The notes beneath the pieces were generated by a model. It was not told where the DNA came from. It worked only from the letters and a program-made list of their open reading frames with translations, and did no database searches. Made by a program: the position numbers and the translations under genes. 12,518 nt of DNA, from NCBI GenBank assembly GCA_018710805.1, contig DVJG01000070.1, positions 1-12,518 on the forward strand, in the 5' to 3' direction. Positions within the stretch are counted from its first letter, which is position 1. Each line of letters begins with the position of its first letter. This DNA comes from Candidatus Faecousia faecipullorum (GTDB lineage Bacteria; Bacillota; Clostridia; Oscillospirales; Oscillospiraceae). Below, in pieces: positions 5,689-12,518 of the stretch.

Positions 5689-6759
5689 GTGAAAAAACTC
5701 AGCGTATGTGTCCTGTTTGGCGGCATGAGCCCCGAGCACGAAGTCAGCCTGCGGTCGGCCGAGTCCGTTCTGAACAATATGGACAAGGAAAAATACAACA
5801 TTTTCCCTGTGGGCATCACCCGGGACGGGGACTGGGTCCTCTATACCGGAGAGGACTACAGCAAGCTCCCCACGGGAGAGTGGGAAACCTATCCCGGAAA
5901 CCGTCGGGCGGCCATCTCTCCGGTACGGGGACAGGGCCTTCTGAGCTTTGAGGGCGACTGCGTGGTCCGGGAGCGTATCGATGTGGTATTCCCGGTGCTC
6001 CACGGTGAAAACGGCGAGGACGGCGCCATGCAGGGCCTCCTGCAAATGGCGGGCATTGCCTATGTGGGTCCCCACGTCAGTGCCTCTGCTGTGGCCATGG
6101 ACAAAACCCTTACCAAACTGGTGGTGGACAACGCAGGCATTACCCAGGCAAAGTGGCAGCTGGTCAGAAGAAGCGAACTTTCCAACCTGGACGACGCCAT
6201 TCTGAACCGTCTGGAAGAAAAATTCCAGTATCCCATGTTTGTCAAGCCCGCAGGCACCGGCTCCTCTGTAGGCGTGTCCAAGGCGGCTGACCGGGAGGCC
6301 CTGGAAAAGGCTCTGCTCACTGCCGCCAAGTATGACGAAAAGATTCTGGTGGAGGAATTCATCCACGGACGGGAGATTGAAGTTGCGGTGCTGGGCAACG
6401 GCAATCCCGCTGCCTCCATCTGCGGCGAGATTGATTCCGGCGTGGAGTTTTACGACTATGACGCCAAGTATGTGACGTCTACCTCCACGGCCTATATCCC
6501 TGCACGGATTCCCGCGGAGGTGGAGGAAGAAGTCCGGGAGGCTGCCGTGCGGGTTTACCAGGCCATAGGCTGTCAGGGCCTGAGCCGGGTGGACTTCTTT
6601 GTGACCTTTGAAGAGAACAAGGTGGTTTTCAACGAGATCAACACCATTCCCGGCTTCACTTCTATTTCCATGTACCCCAAGCTCTTTGAAGCCAGCGGCA
6701 TTCCCTATCCGAAGCTCATCGACCAGCTCATTGGCCTCGCTCTGGAGGTGCGGCCATGA
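5689..6759 (+). CDS. ddl: D-alanine--D-alanine ligase
   Basis: A 356-residue ATP-grasp enzyme that joins two D-alanines for the peptidoglycan stem. Visible motifs are FGGMSPEHEVSLRSAESV at the N-terminus, HGENGEDGAMQG (from residue 105), the VAMDK substrate motif, the ATP-binding loop KPAGTGSSVGVSKA (from residue 186), EEFIHGREIEVAV, the omega-loop signature FYDYDAKY (254-261), and the metal-binding NEINTIPGFTS (from residue 315). The omega loop is of the D-Ala-D-Ala type, not the D-lactate type of VanA-like ligases. Start is a GTG at 5689 with GAGG 7 nt upstream; the two nearby ATGs at 5684 and 5687 are out of frame. The last bases overlap the next gene by ATGA, so the two are cotranslated. 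No confident promoter was found in the 160-bp upstream gap. Confidence 0.96.
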   Translation: MKKLSVCVLFGGMSPEHEVSLRSAESVLNNMDKEKYNIFPVGITRDGDWVLYTGEDYSKLPTGEWETYPGNRRAAISPVRGQGLLSFEGDCVVRERIDVVFPVLHGENGEDGAMQGLLQMAGIAYVGPHVSASAVAMDKTLTKLVVDNAGITQAKWQLVRRSELSNLDDAILNRLEEKFQYPMFVKPAGTGSSVGVSKAADREALEKALLTAAKYDEKILVEEFIHGREIEVAVLGNGNPAASICGEIDSGVEFYDYDAKYVTSTSTAYIPARIPAEVEEEVREAAVRVYQAIGCQGLSRVDFFVTFEENKVVFNEINTIPGFTSISMYPKLFEASGIPYPKLIDQLIGLALEVRP

Positions 6760-7181
6760 AGCGGGAGGTGGTCCTCTCCATTCGAGGGTCCCAGCGCTAC
6801 GAGAACCAGGAGCCGGAGGTCATCGAGCTGCTCACCGAAGGGACCATGGAATACCGGGACGGTGGCTGGGACATCACCTATGAGGAAAGTGAAGTCACGG
6901 GCCTGCAGGGAGTTACCACCACCTTCCGGGTGGAACCGGATAAGGTTATTCTGAACCGACGGGGTGCGCTCCATTCCCAAATGGTGTTTCAGGAGGGGGT
7001 TCCCCACGATTCTCTGTATCAGATGGAATTCGGGGCGCTGCTGATTACCATTCGGGCCAGCCGGGTCCTGTGCGATATCGTTCCCGACGGCGGCATGATT
7101 GACCTGACCTACTTCATCAACATTGAAAACAGCGAAGCAGGAGTCATTGACTACCATTTGGATATTCGGGCAAAAGAATAA
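6756..7181 (+). CDS. DUF1934 / YwiB-family protein
   Basis: A 141-residue protein of the DUF1934 (YwiB) family, predicted to form a calycin-like beta-barrel. It begins with VVLSIRG(S)Q, has alternating strands including GGWDITYEESEVTG near residues 35-48, a central GVTTTFRVEPDKVILNRRG stretch, and a G(A)LLITIRA strand, all typical of the family. The biochemical role is not established. It starts 4 nt inside the end of ddl (ATGA overlap), so translation is probably coupled, and it is the last gene of the unit before strong terminators. Confidence 0.9.
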   Translation: MKREVVLSIRGSQRYENQEPEVIELLTEGTMEYRDGGWDITYEESEVTGLQGVTTTFRVEPDKVILNRRGALHSQMVFQEGVPHDSLYQMEFGALLITIRASRVLCDIVPDGGMIDLTYFINIENSEAGVIDYHLDIRAKE

Positions 7182-7222
7182 AGCTGAGCCTCCACCGATT
7201 TGGCGGGGGCTCAGCTTTTTTA
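7181..7222. terminator. Strong terminator after the ddl-ywiB unit, probably bidirectional
   Basis: A stem of about 15 bp (7182-7196 with 7202-7216, one A-C mismatch) has a GATTT loop and TTTTTT at 7216-7221. Read on the minus strand it ends in CTTTATTCTTTT, so it may also stop the convergent operon. Confidence 0.9.
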
Positions 7223-7224
7223 TA

Positions 7225-7255
7225 GGGGCAGGCGATGAGCCTGCCCCGGTTTTTA
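7225..7255 (+). terminator. Second hairpin, tandem terminator
   Basis: A perfect 9-bp stem GGGGCAGGC/GCCTGCCCC (7225-7233, 7239-7247) with loop GATGA is followed by GGTTTTTA. It would act as a backup for plus-strand transcription and also forms in the 3' end of the minus-strand mRNA. Confidence 0.65.
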
Positions 7256-8854
7256 CTTTCTTGCATAGTTCGGCAGGAGCTGAGGAGAGAAGAGGACTCC
7301 CGTTTTCGCACTTGCTCCTTCCCGGGCGGCCTCAAAGGCTTCCAAATGCCCTAAGGTCAGCTTGCCAACCGTCACAGCTCTGGCTCTCTCGGCGGCATTT
7401 CTTCCGGCGCTGCGGCCAAAGACGATGATGTCCAGAAGGCTGTTGCCCATAAGACGGTTCCGGCCGTGGATGCCGCCTACCACCTCGCCGGCAGCGAAGA
7501 GGTTGGGAAGGTCCGTTTCGCCGTCGGGGGAGATGTGCAGACCGCCGTTCTGGTAGTGGAGGGTGGGATAGACCAAAATGGGCTCCCGGCGAATGTCAAT
7601 GCCGTGTTTGGCAAACATCCGCATCATGGCGGGAATTCGGGCCTCGATGGCGCCTTTTCCCAGCTTTTCCTCAATCATGGGGGTATCCAGCCACACTGCC
7701 CGCTTGCCGTTGGGAAGCTCCACGCCTTTTCCTGGCCGCGTGCATTCCCGAATGATAGAGGCGGCGGACACGTCCCGGGTCTCCAGAGGGTTCATGAAGG
7801 CCTCGCCGTCGGCGTTGATGAGCATGGCTCCCAGGGACCTTACCTTTTCCGTCACCAGCGCGCCGTAGATTTGGGCAGGGAAGGCCGCCCCTGTGGGGTG
7901 GTATTGGAGGGTGTCGGGATAGAGAAGCCTGGCTCCGGCACGGTAGCCCAGTACCAATCCGTCGGCGGTGGCACCATAGTGGTTGGAGGTGGGGAAGCCC
8001 TGGTAGTGGAGCCGGCCGGCGCCGCCAGTGGCGAGAATTACGGTCTTTGCTCTGGCAATCAGCCGCTCTTTTGTCTCCATGTTCACAAGCACCGCGCCTG
8101 CACAGCTGCCGCTTTCGTCTTTTAACAGCTCCAGGGCCGCAGTGAAGTCCACCACGGTAATATCCCGGTTCAGAACCTCGTCCCGGAGGGTCCGCATGAT
8201 CTCCGCGCCGGAGTAGTCCTTGGCAGCGTGCATGCGCTTGCGGGAAGTGCCGCCGCCGTGGGTGGTGATCATGGTGCCGTCCGGCGCCTTGTCAAACTCC
8301 ACGCCCAGCTCCGACAGCCAGCGGATGGCCTCAGGAGCCTCGGTGACCAGCTTGTACAATAGGTCTTTCTGGGCCGCAAAGTGGCCGCCGCCGTAGGCAT
8401 CCAGAAAGTGCTGGGCGGGAGAATCGTTGGGCTTGTCCGCTGCCTGGATGCCGCCCTCCGCCATCATGGTATTGGCATCTCCCAGCCGGAGCTTGGTCAC
8501 AAGCACGACCTTGGCGCCTGCATTGCTGGCCTCAATGGCAGCAGAAGCGCCTGCGCCGCCGCCGCCGATTACCAGAACGTCGGCGTCATAGTCCGGGTTC
8601 TCCAGGGGAAGGGTTTCACCCAGGATACGGGACTTCCCTTGAAGCAGGTCTTTTAGTTCCGTTGGTACCTTGTCCCCGGCGTTGGGGCCAAAATCCAGGG
8701 CGGCGAATTTTTCCTCACGATAGTCGGGGTGATAGGCTTTTAAAAGCGCGTCCTTTTCTTCGGCGGTCATCCGCGGGGGATTCAGACGGATATTTTGCTC
8801 CCGCGCAGCCTCCACCTTTCCCAGGGAGGCGCGTATTTTTTCGTCAGAATACAT
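7253..8854 (-). CDS. Soluble fumarate-reductase-type flavoprotein (FrdA-like)
   Basis: A 533-residue FAD protein of the fumarate reductase/succinate dehydrogenase/L-aspartate oxidase family. An unusual N-terminal extension of about 90 residues precedes the FAD fold (VLVIGGGGAGASAA, 93-106). The catalytic set of fumarate reductases can be matched: H319 (HPTG), T335-E336 and R339 (TEKVR), R360 (TRDVSAASII), H433 (HYQNGG) and R467 (NRLMGNS). E336, R339 and R360 keep the spacing of the proton-delivery trio of flavocytochrome c3. The covalent-FAD histidine of membrane Frd/Sdh is absent (DANTMMAEGG), so FAD should be non-covalent. There is no signal peptide or membrane anchor. Fumarate is the default substrate; another unsaturated carboxylate is possible. 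Start ATG at 8854 with GGAGG 7 nt upstream; the stop of the preceding gene lies 12 nt before it. It is the last gene of the operon. Confidence 0.9.
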   Translation of the reverse strand: MYSDEKIRASLGKVEAAREQNIRLNPPRMTAEEKDALLKAYHPDYREEKFAALDFGPNAGDKVPTELKDLLQGKSRILGETLPLENPDYDADVLVIGGGGAGASAAIEASNAGAKVVLVTKLRLGDANTMMAEGGIQAADKPNDSPAQHFLDAYGGGHFAAQKDLLYKLVTEAPEAIRWLSELGVEFDKAPDGTMITTHGGGTSRKRMHAAKDYSGAEIMRTLRDEVLNRDITVVDFTAALELLKDESGSCAGAVLVNMETKERLIARAKTVILATGGAGRLHYQGFPTSNHYGATADGLVLGYRAGARLLYPDTLQYHPTGAAFPAQIYGALVTEKVRSLGAMLINADGEAFMNPLETRDVSAASIIRECTRPGKGVELPNGKRAVWLDTPMIEEKLGKGAIEARIPAMMRMFAKHGIDIRREPILVYPTLHYQNGGLHISPDGETDLPNLFAAGEVVGGIHGRNRLMGNSLLDIIVFGRSAGRNAAERARAVTVGKLTLGHLEAFEAAREGASAKTGVLFSPQLLPNYARK

Positions 8855-8866
8855 GGTCCTTCCTCC

Positions 8867-9541
8867 TTAGGCTTCGATTTCCCGGTGGTTGTATAGCTCC
8901 TGCATTTCGGAAAGCGGCTTTCCCATAAGGTCTTCCAGGAGCTTTTCGTACTTTCCCGCCTGAATTTCTTCAATCCGTGCATCCAGATGATCGCAGTGGG
9001 GGGCCAGGTACTTGCCGTTTAAGCGCCTTGCCAGCATGGCCACCTGGGGATGGGAAATGCCTGCAGGGCATCGGGAGGAGCAGACCCCGCACATGACGCA
9101 GTCAAAGCTTAGCTCCGCACACTTTTCAAAATCTCCCCGCTGGGCGTAGGCGATGTACTGCATCACGTCCAGACCCTGGGTGCAGGACTTTGTGCAGGCG
9201 TTGCATCCGATGCAGGAATAAATTTCCGGGTACAGCTGCATCATGATTTGCTGGTCCGGCTTCACGTTTTCTATGTCGTAGACCTGCTTTACCAGGGGGA
9301 AGAAGGGCAGCGTCGCCACATACATATTGTTTTCCACCTTCGTGGAGCACGCCAGGCAGGTTTTGAGGTCCCGGTCTCCGGCGATCCGGTAGATGGTGGC
9401 GCAGGCGCCGCAGAAGCCGTTCCGGCAGCCGCAGCCCCGGATCAGCTGATATCCGGCGTACTCCATGGCCTCCATAATGGTCAGGCTGTCGGGCACCGTA
9501 TATTTCTTGCCGAAGAGAAAAACATTAACCATTTGTTCCAT
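8867..9541 (-). CDS. FrdB-like iron-sulfur protein: [2Fe-2S] plus two [4Fe-4S]
   Basis: A 224-residue electron-transfer subunit. The N-terminal ferredoxin-like domain (about 1-70) carries a plant-type [2Fe-2S] site with C39, C44, C47 and C62, and extra C37 and C65 (GCGCRNGFCGAC, then CLAC). The C-terminal part has two bacterial [4Fe-4S] sites, C110/113/116/120 and C148/151/154/158. Classical FrdB/SdhB has a [3Fe-4S] cluster next to quinone; here both sites are full four-Cys motifs, and no membrane partner is encoded, which fits a soluble complex that does not use quinone. It should pass electrons to the flavoprotein encoded next. Start ATG 9541 with AAGGAG 7 nt upstream; the Shine-Dalgarno overlaps the upstream stop (11-nt gap). 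It lacks the CCG domains of TfrB/HdrB. Confidence 0.9.
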   Translation of the reverse strand: MEQMVNVFLFGKKYTVPDSLTIMEAMEYAGYQLIRGCGCRNGFCGACATIYRIAGDRDLKTCLACSTKVENNMYVATLPFFPLVKQVYDIENVKPDQQIMMQLYPEIYSCIGCNACTKSCTQGLDVMQYIAYAQRGDFEKCAELSFDCVMCGVCSSRCPAGISHPQVAMLARRLNGKYLAPHCDHLDARIEEIQAGKYEKLLEDLMGKPLSEMQELYNHREIEA

Positions 9542-9552
9542 CTGTATTCTCC

Positions 9553-10377
9553 TTAATATTCATCGGGCAGCTCATCCAGCTGGTCGAAGCGGAACACGGG
9601 ACCGTCCTTGCAGACGTATTTGTCGCCGATGTTGCAGCGCCCGCACTTGCCCAGGGCGCACTTCATCCGAAGCTCCATGGTGGTGTAGACCTGCTCCCGG
9701 GAGAAGCCCAGGTCCATGAGAGCGGCGAGGGTAAACTTGATCATAATGGGAGGGCCGCAGACGATGACGGTTTTGTCCCGGGAGAAGGCCAGCTCCTTGA
9801 CATAGTTCGGCACGAAGCCCACATGGCCGTCCCAGTCCGGTTCCGGATTGTCAATGGTAAGATGGACGCTTATGCCGCTTTCCTGGCACCAGACCGATTC
9901 AATCTCCGGGAAATCCACCAGGTCCGCCTTGGACCGGGAACCGTAGACAATATCGATTTTTCCGTAGGCCTGCCGATGGGCGCGGCAGTAGTTGATTACG
10001 GAGTGCAGCGGGGCAAGGCCGATGCCGCCGGCGATAAACAGCAGATCCTTTCCCACAAAGTCCGTATCCACCGGGAAGCCGTTGCCATAGGGACCCCGGA
10101 TGGTGATTTGCTGGCCTTCTTCCATAGCGTGGAGCCAGTCCGTGACACAGCCGCATTTTTTGATGGAGAAGTCCAGGTAATCCTCCGTAGGGGAGGAGGT
10201 AATGGAGAACAGGGCCTCACCCACACCGGGCATGGACAGCATGGCGCATTGACCGGGAATGTGCGCAAAGGGCTTCTTCCCGTCAAGGCCCATGACCCGG
10301 AAGGTTTTTACATCCGGAGTGTCGGTGCGGATGGCGGTGACCACGCCTAAGCTGGGAATCAAGGGGTCAGGTCTCAT
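9553..10377 (-). CDS. FAD/NAD(P)H-binding oxidoreductase, FlxA/AsrB-like
   Basis: A 274-residue ferredoxin-reductase-type protein that should take electrons from NAD(P)H. Order: an FAD-binding beta barrel (about 8-105, with FSITSSP at 57-63), then an NAD(P) Rossmann domain (GGIGLAPL at 117-124, CGPP at 207-210), and a C-terminal [2Fe-2S] motif of the dihydroorotate-dehydrogenase electron-transfer type with C240, C245, C248 and C256. This architecture is shared by anaerobic sulfite reductase subunit B, hydrogenase gamma subunits and FlxA. No sulfite reductase catalytic subunit is seen, and the neighbours fit an Flx-type complex. The start chosen is ATG 10377, with GAAGGAGGT 6-7 nt upstream and a 4-nt ATGA overlap with the previous gene; the longer frame to 10602 is an overlap artefact. 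Confidence 0.92.
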   Translation of the reverse strand: MRPDPLIPSLGVVTAIRTDTPDVKTFRVMGLDGKKPFAHIPGQCAMLSMPGVGEALFSITSSPTEDYLDFSIKKCGCVTDWLHAMEEGQQITIRGPYGNGFPVDTDFVGKDLLFIAGGIGLAPLHSVINYCRAHRQAYGKIDIVYGSRSKADLVDFPEIESVWCQESGISVHLTIDNPEPDWDGHVGFVPNYVKELAFSRDKTVIVCGPPIMIKFTLAALMDLGFSREQVYTTMELRMKCALGKCGRCNIGDKYVCKDGPVFRFDQLDELPDEY

Positions 10378-11393
10378 TTCACTACCTCCTTCAGCGCGTT
10401 TGCCACCTTTACGATGTTCATGTGGATGGGACATTTTTGGAGACACCGTCCGCAGCCCGTACAGCCGAAGAGACCGTCGTTGTTGTTCGGGAAATAGCAC
10501 AGCTTGTGCATAAAGCGCTGACGGAAGCGTTCTTTCTGGGTAGGCCGGGGCTGACCTGCGGACATAAGGGTGAAGTCCGCATACATACAGCTGTCCCAGC
10601 ACCGAAAGCGGCGGATTTTTTCTCCGTCATTGAATTCCTGAACGTCATAGCACTGACAGGTGGGGCACACAAAGGTACAGGTGCCGCACCCGAGACAGCT
10701 CTCAGAGAGAGAATCCCACTGGGGGGCGTTAAAGAGGGAGAGCATATGCTCCCGGTCAAAGCCCTCGAGGTCCAGCTTTATGGGCAGACGCCTGAGAATC
10801 TCCTTTGTCCGTGCCTGCTGGGCTTTCACAGCGAGGTCATCACAGGAAACCAGCATGGGCAGCTTGTCTGTGAGCGCCTGGCCTTTTTCCGTGTTGGCCC
10901 GCCAGTAGAGGAAGGCTTCTTCTATCCAGCAGCTGACGTCTCCCTTGGGGTCTGTGGGGTCAATGCCGAAGCTTCCGCAGAAACAGGTCTCGGCAGGGCG
11001 GGTGCAGGCCAGGGCCACAATGGTGGCGGCCTTGCGGCGGCTTTCGTAGAAGGTGTCCTTCTGTTCCGTCAGAAATACCCGGTCCAGGATATAAAAGCTC
11101 CTGCAGTCACAGGCGCGGACACCGAAGACCACAAAGGGGGCATTTTCAGGACGGTTTTCCAAAATCTCAATGGACTTTCCCGAGACCTTGAAGTTTACCA
11201 GGCCTTCCACCTGGGGAAAGAACAGGTCCTTGGGGCTGCGGGCGGTGTTTCCCTTTCGGGTCAGCTCCATTCCCTGGGTCCAGGGGGTGAAATGCGCCTG
11301 GGAGGCGGAGTCGTCTGCGGGGATGTACAATGTTTCCAATTCGGAAATGGCGGAAAACAGGGAAGACAGCTGGGATAACGGCATTTTTTTCAT
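10374..11393 (-). CDS. 4Fe-4S dicluster protein, FlxB/AsrA-like
   Basis: A 339-residue cytoplasmic Fe-S protein. The N-terminal two-thirds carry GVRACDCRSFYILDRVFL (91-108) and ACTRPAETCFCGSFGIDP (129-146), the signatures of the sulfite reductase subunit A / hydrogenase beta family. Two [4Fe-4S] sites follow, C233/236/239/243 and C311/314/317/321, with additional cysteines between them (246, 248, 265, 269) in a CPTCQCYDV context. It likely relays electrons from the FAD/NAD(P)H subunit encoded next, with which it overlaps by ATGA. The start is ATG 11393, 1 nt after the stop of the previous gene, with GGGAGG 7 nt upstream; the longer 348-codon frame starts inside that gene and lacks this site. 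Confidence 0.92.
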   Translation of the reverse strand: MKKMPLSQLSSLFSAISELETLYIPADDSASQAHFTPWTQGMELTRKGNTARSPKDLFFPQVEGLVNFKVSGKSIEILENRPENAPFVVFGVRACDCRSFYILDRVFLTEQKDTFYESRRKAATIVALACTRPAETCFCGSFGIDPTDPKGDVSCWIEEAFLYWRANTEKGQALTDKLPMLVSCDDLAVKAQQARTKEILRRLPIKLDLEGFDREHMLSLFNAPQWDSLSESCLGCGTCTFVCPTCQCYDVQEFNDGEKIRRFRCWDSCMYADFTLMSAGQPRPTQKERFRQRFMHKLCYFPNNNDGLFGCTGCGRCLQKCPIHMNIVKVANALKEVVK

Positions 11394-11394
11394 G

Positions 11395-12366
11395 TTATTT
11401 CCCTCCCCGCGCATAGACAATGGACGGCTCGGCGTCGTCCAGGGTGTAGGCCGTCATAGGCGGCAGACTGTCCATGTCCGCACCTGCCTGATAGGGGCCG
11501 TAGAGCTCGTTCATGTCCCGTATCAGCTTGCGATTCAATAGGTGCAGGGGAATTTTCTGGGGACAGACCCGGCTGCACTCCCCGCAGTCCGTACACCGGC
11601 CTGCCACGTGGAAGGCCCGGATGATGTGGAAGAGATTTTCCTCAAAGGGGTCCGCCGGAGCCTTGTTCTGAACGCCGGACTGGGGATTGTCGAAAACGCA
11701 CTTCTCACAGGAGCAGGCAGGACAGACGTTTCGGCAGGCGTTGCAGCGGATACACCGGGAGAGCTCGCTACGCCAGAAAGTGAACCGCTCTTCAGGGGCC
11801 ATGGCCTCCAAGCGCTCCACTTCCCGGAACCGGTCCGAAGGAATGTCCTCTCCCTGGTCTCCCAGCAGTTCGTCGAAGATCACAATGCGCTTGCTTTTGC
11901 AGACGGCGCACCGTTCCAGAAGCATCTGCTTCCGGGGAAGGGAAACGGTTCCGTAGAGGGTTTCTGCAAGGAGATTTTCTCCGTCCTCCCGGACTTCGGT
12001 GATGCCGATGCACCCGGCGTCACGAATTTTCTCCACGTCGCACATACCATCGCATGGAACGCCCAGGATGTACACGTTCTCCCGGAGAATGCGATGTTCC
12101 TTGCACAGCTGCTGGAAGGAAAAGCTGTCGCAGGGTTTTAAAAATACAGCCACTTTGCCGCCCTTCCGGGATTCGGCAATACAGTATTTGCTGAGGTTTG
12201 CCCCGGAGAAGGGGGAGAACCGGAAATTTCTTTCCACTTCCTCGGCAGTTTCAAACACCGCCGGAGTCAGATCATAGAAGAATTCGCCGGATTTCCATCC
12301 GAGAACACGGTCTACGGTGCCGCTTTTCAGAAGCTCTACGGCTTTCTTTTTCAGTCTTTCCTGCAT
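11395..12366 (-). CDS. FlxC-like iron-sulfur protein (FrhB/FdhB-related)
   Basis: A 323-residue Fe-S protein with FLKPCDSFSFQQL (75-87), GVPCDGMCD (102-110) and CAVCKSKR (153-160), which resemble the F420-hydrogenase/formate dehydrogenase beta (FrhB/FdhB) group. C-terminal [4Fe-4S] sites are C205/208/211/215, with nearby C218, C220 and C223, and C258/261/264/268. It shares architecture with the next gene product, as FlxB and FlxC do in FlxABCD. The most likely role is electron transfer within the complex; no flavin motif is certain. Start ATG 12366 with GGAGG about 7 nt upstream. It overlaps the end of the upstream gene by 16 bp, and the longer frame to 12468 lies inside that gene. Confidence 0.88.
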   Translation of the reverse strand: MQERLKKKAVELLKSGTVDRVLGWKSGEFFYDLTPAVFETAEEVERNFRFSPFSGANLSKYCIAESRKGGKVAVFLKPCDSFSFQQLCKEHRILRENVYILGVPCDGMCDVEKIRDAGCIGITEVREDGENLLAETLYGTVSLPRKQMLLERCAVCKSKRIVIFDELLGDQGEDIPSDRFREVERLEAMAPEERFTFWRSELSRCIRCNACRNVCPACSCEKCVFDNPQSGVQNKAPADPFEENLFHIIRAFHVAGRCTDCGECSRVCPQKIPLHLLNRKLIRDMNELYGPYQAGADMDSLPPMTAYTLDDAEPSIVYARGGK

Positions 12367-12518
12367 CGCAGATCCTCCAATCTCCGGTTGGGCCCCAGTT
12401 TTCGCACAGTCTCCACAAAGTCCTGCATGGTGGCGGCGAATTTCGCGCCTTCGGCAGCGGAGACCCACTCCACTTTGGTGCGCTCTTTTTCAATGCCCAG
12501 ATAGTCCAGCAGGGAGAA
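12351..12518 (-). CDS. MvhD/FlxD-like hydrogenase delta subunit, 3' end only
   Basis: The last 55 residues of a protein entering from the right edge, ending at a TGA (12353-12351). The visible part, with LLDYLGIEKERTKVEWVSAAEG, KFAATMQDF and VRKLGP, matches the C-terminus of MvhD-type delta subunits, which typically read ...LGIxxxRxxLxWxSAxEG..F...V..F. In HdrA-MvhD and Flx complexes this small [2Fe-2S] protein hands electrons to the bifurcating flavoprotein HdrA. The metal-binding cysteines lie outside the window, and a fusion to HdrA cannot be excluded. It overlaps the next gene by 16 bp. Confidence 0.8.
   Translation of the reverse strand, partial: FSLLDYLGIEKERTKVEWVSAAEGAKFAATMQDFVETVRKLGPNRRLEDLRCRKD

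Noticed and set aside
10422..11378. 318-codon plus-strand frame opposite the FlxB-like gene
   Set aside because: Shadow of the real minus-strand gene; no recognisable domain, no promoter.
9553..11420. Anaerobic sulfite reductase (asrABC) operon
   Set aside because: AsrA- and AsrB-like proteins are present, but there is no siroheme sulfite reductase subunit; the flanking MvhD-, FdhB- and FrdAB-like genes fit an Flx-type complex better.

Overview
The window looks like a chromosome segment from a strictly anaerobic, moderately GC-rich Firmicute, most likely a gut Clostridia/Oscillospiraceae-type bacterium. This rests on strong AGGAGG-type Shine-Dalgarno sites, intrinsic terminators with U tracts, a lysine riboswitch in front of a transporter gene, clostridial-type MurC, Ddl and YwiB proteins, and an oxygen-sensitive Fe-S electron-transfer operon. 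No taxonomic marker gene is present, so this is inference.

Layout, left to right. (1) 1-162: 3' end of a DUF1508/YegP-type gene. (2) 234-902: an AT-rich orphan gene (about 35-40% GC in sampled lines, against about 60% or more nearby) followed by a terminator; it looks transferred. (3) 1052-1480: a small Cu/Zn superoxide dismutase-like gene with all metal ligands and no signal peptide. (4) 1501-3534: a sigma-A promoter, a lysine (L-box) riboswitch with a readable terminator/antiterminator switch, and an NhaC-family transporter gene that is therefore probably a lysine transporter. (5) 3589-5128: a promoter, a structured leader with mutually exclusive hairpins, and murC, ending in a bidirectional terminator. 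(6) 5136-5528 (minus): a small unknown acidic protein whose promoter region holds a perfect 10-bp palindrome. (7) 5689-7181: ddl and a ywiB-like (DUF1934) gene with overlapping ATGA, then strong terminators.

(8) 7253-12518 (minus): a tightly packed operon entering from beyond the right edge. In transcription order it holds an MvhD/FlxD-like delta subunit (3' end only), an FlxC-like Fe-S protein, an FlxB/AsrA-like Fe-S protein, an FlxA/AsrB-like FAD/NAD(P)H and [2Fe-2S] protein, an FrdB-like [2Fe-2S] plus 2x[4Fe-4S] protein, and a soluble fumarate-reductase-type flavoprotein. Four modules match the NADH dehydrogenase part of the FlxABCD-HdrABC complexes of anaerobes. Where HdrBC would normally receive electrons, this operon has a fumarate-reductase-like pair. 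The simplest model is a cytoplasmic NADH-dependent reductase of fumarate or another unsaturated acid. If an HdrA-type bifurcating flavoprotein lies upstream, outside the window, the complex could also reduce ferredoxin. This is the most interesting system in the window.

The cell-wall genes (murC, ddl) act together in peptidoglycan precursor synthesis. The lysine transporter is wired to lysine level, and the right-hand operon is an energy-metabolism unit.
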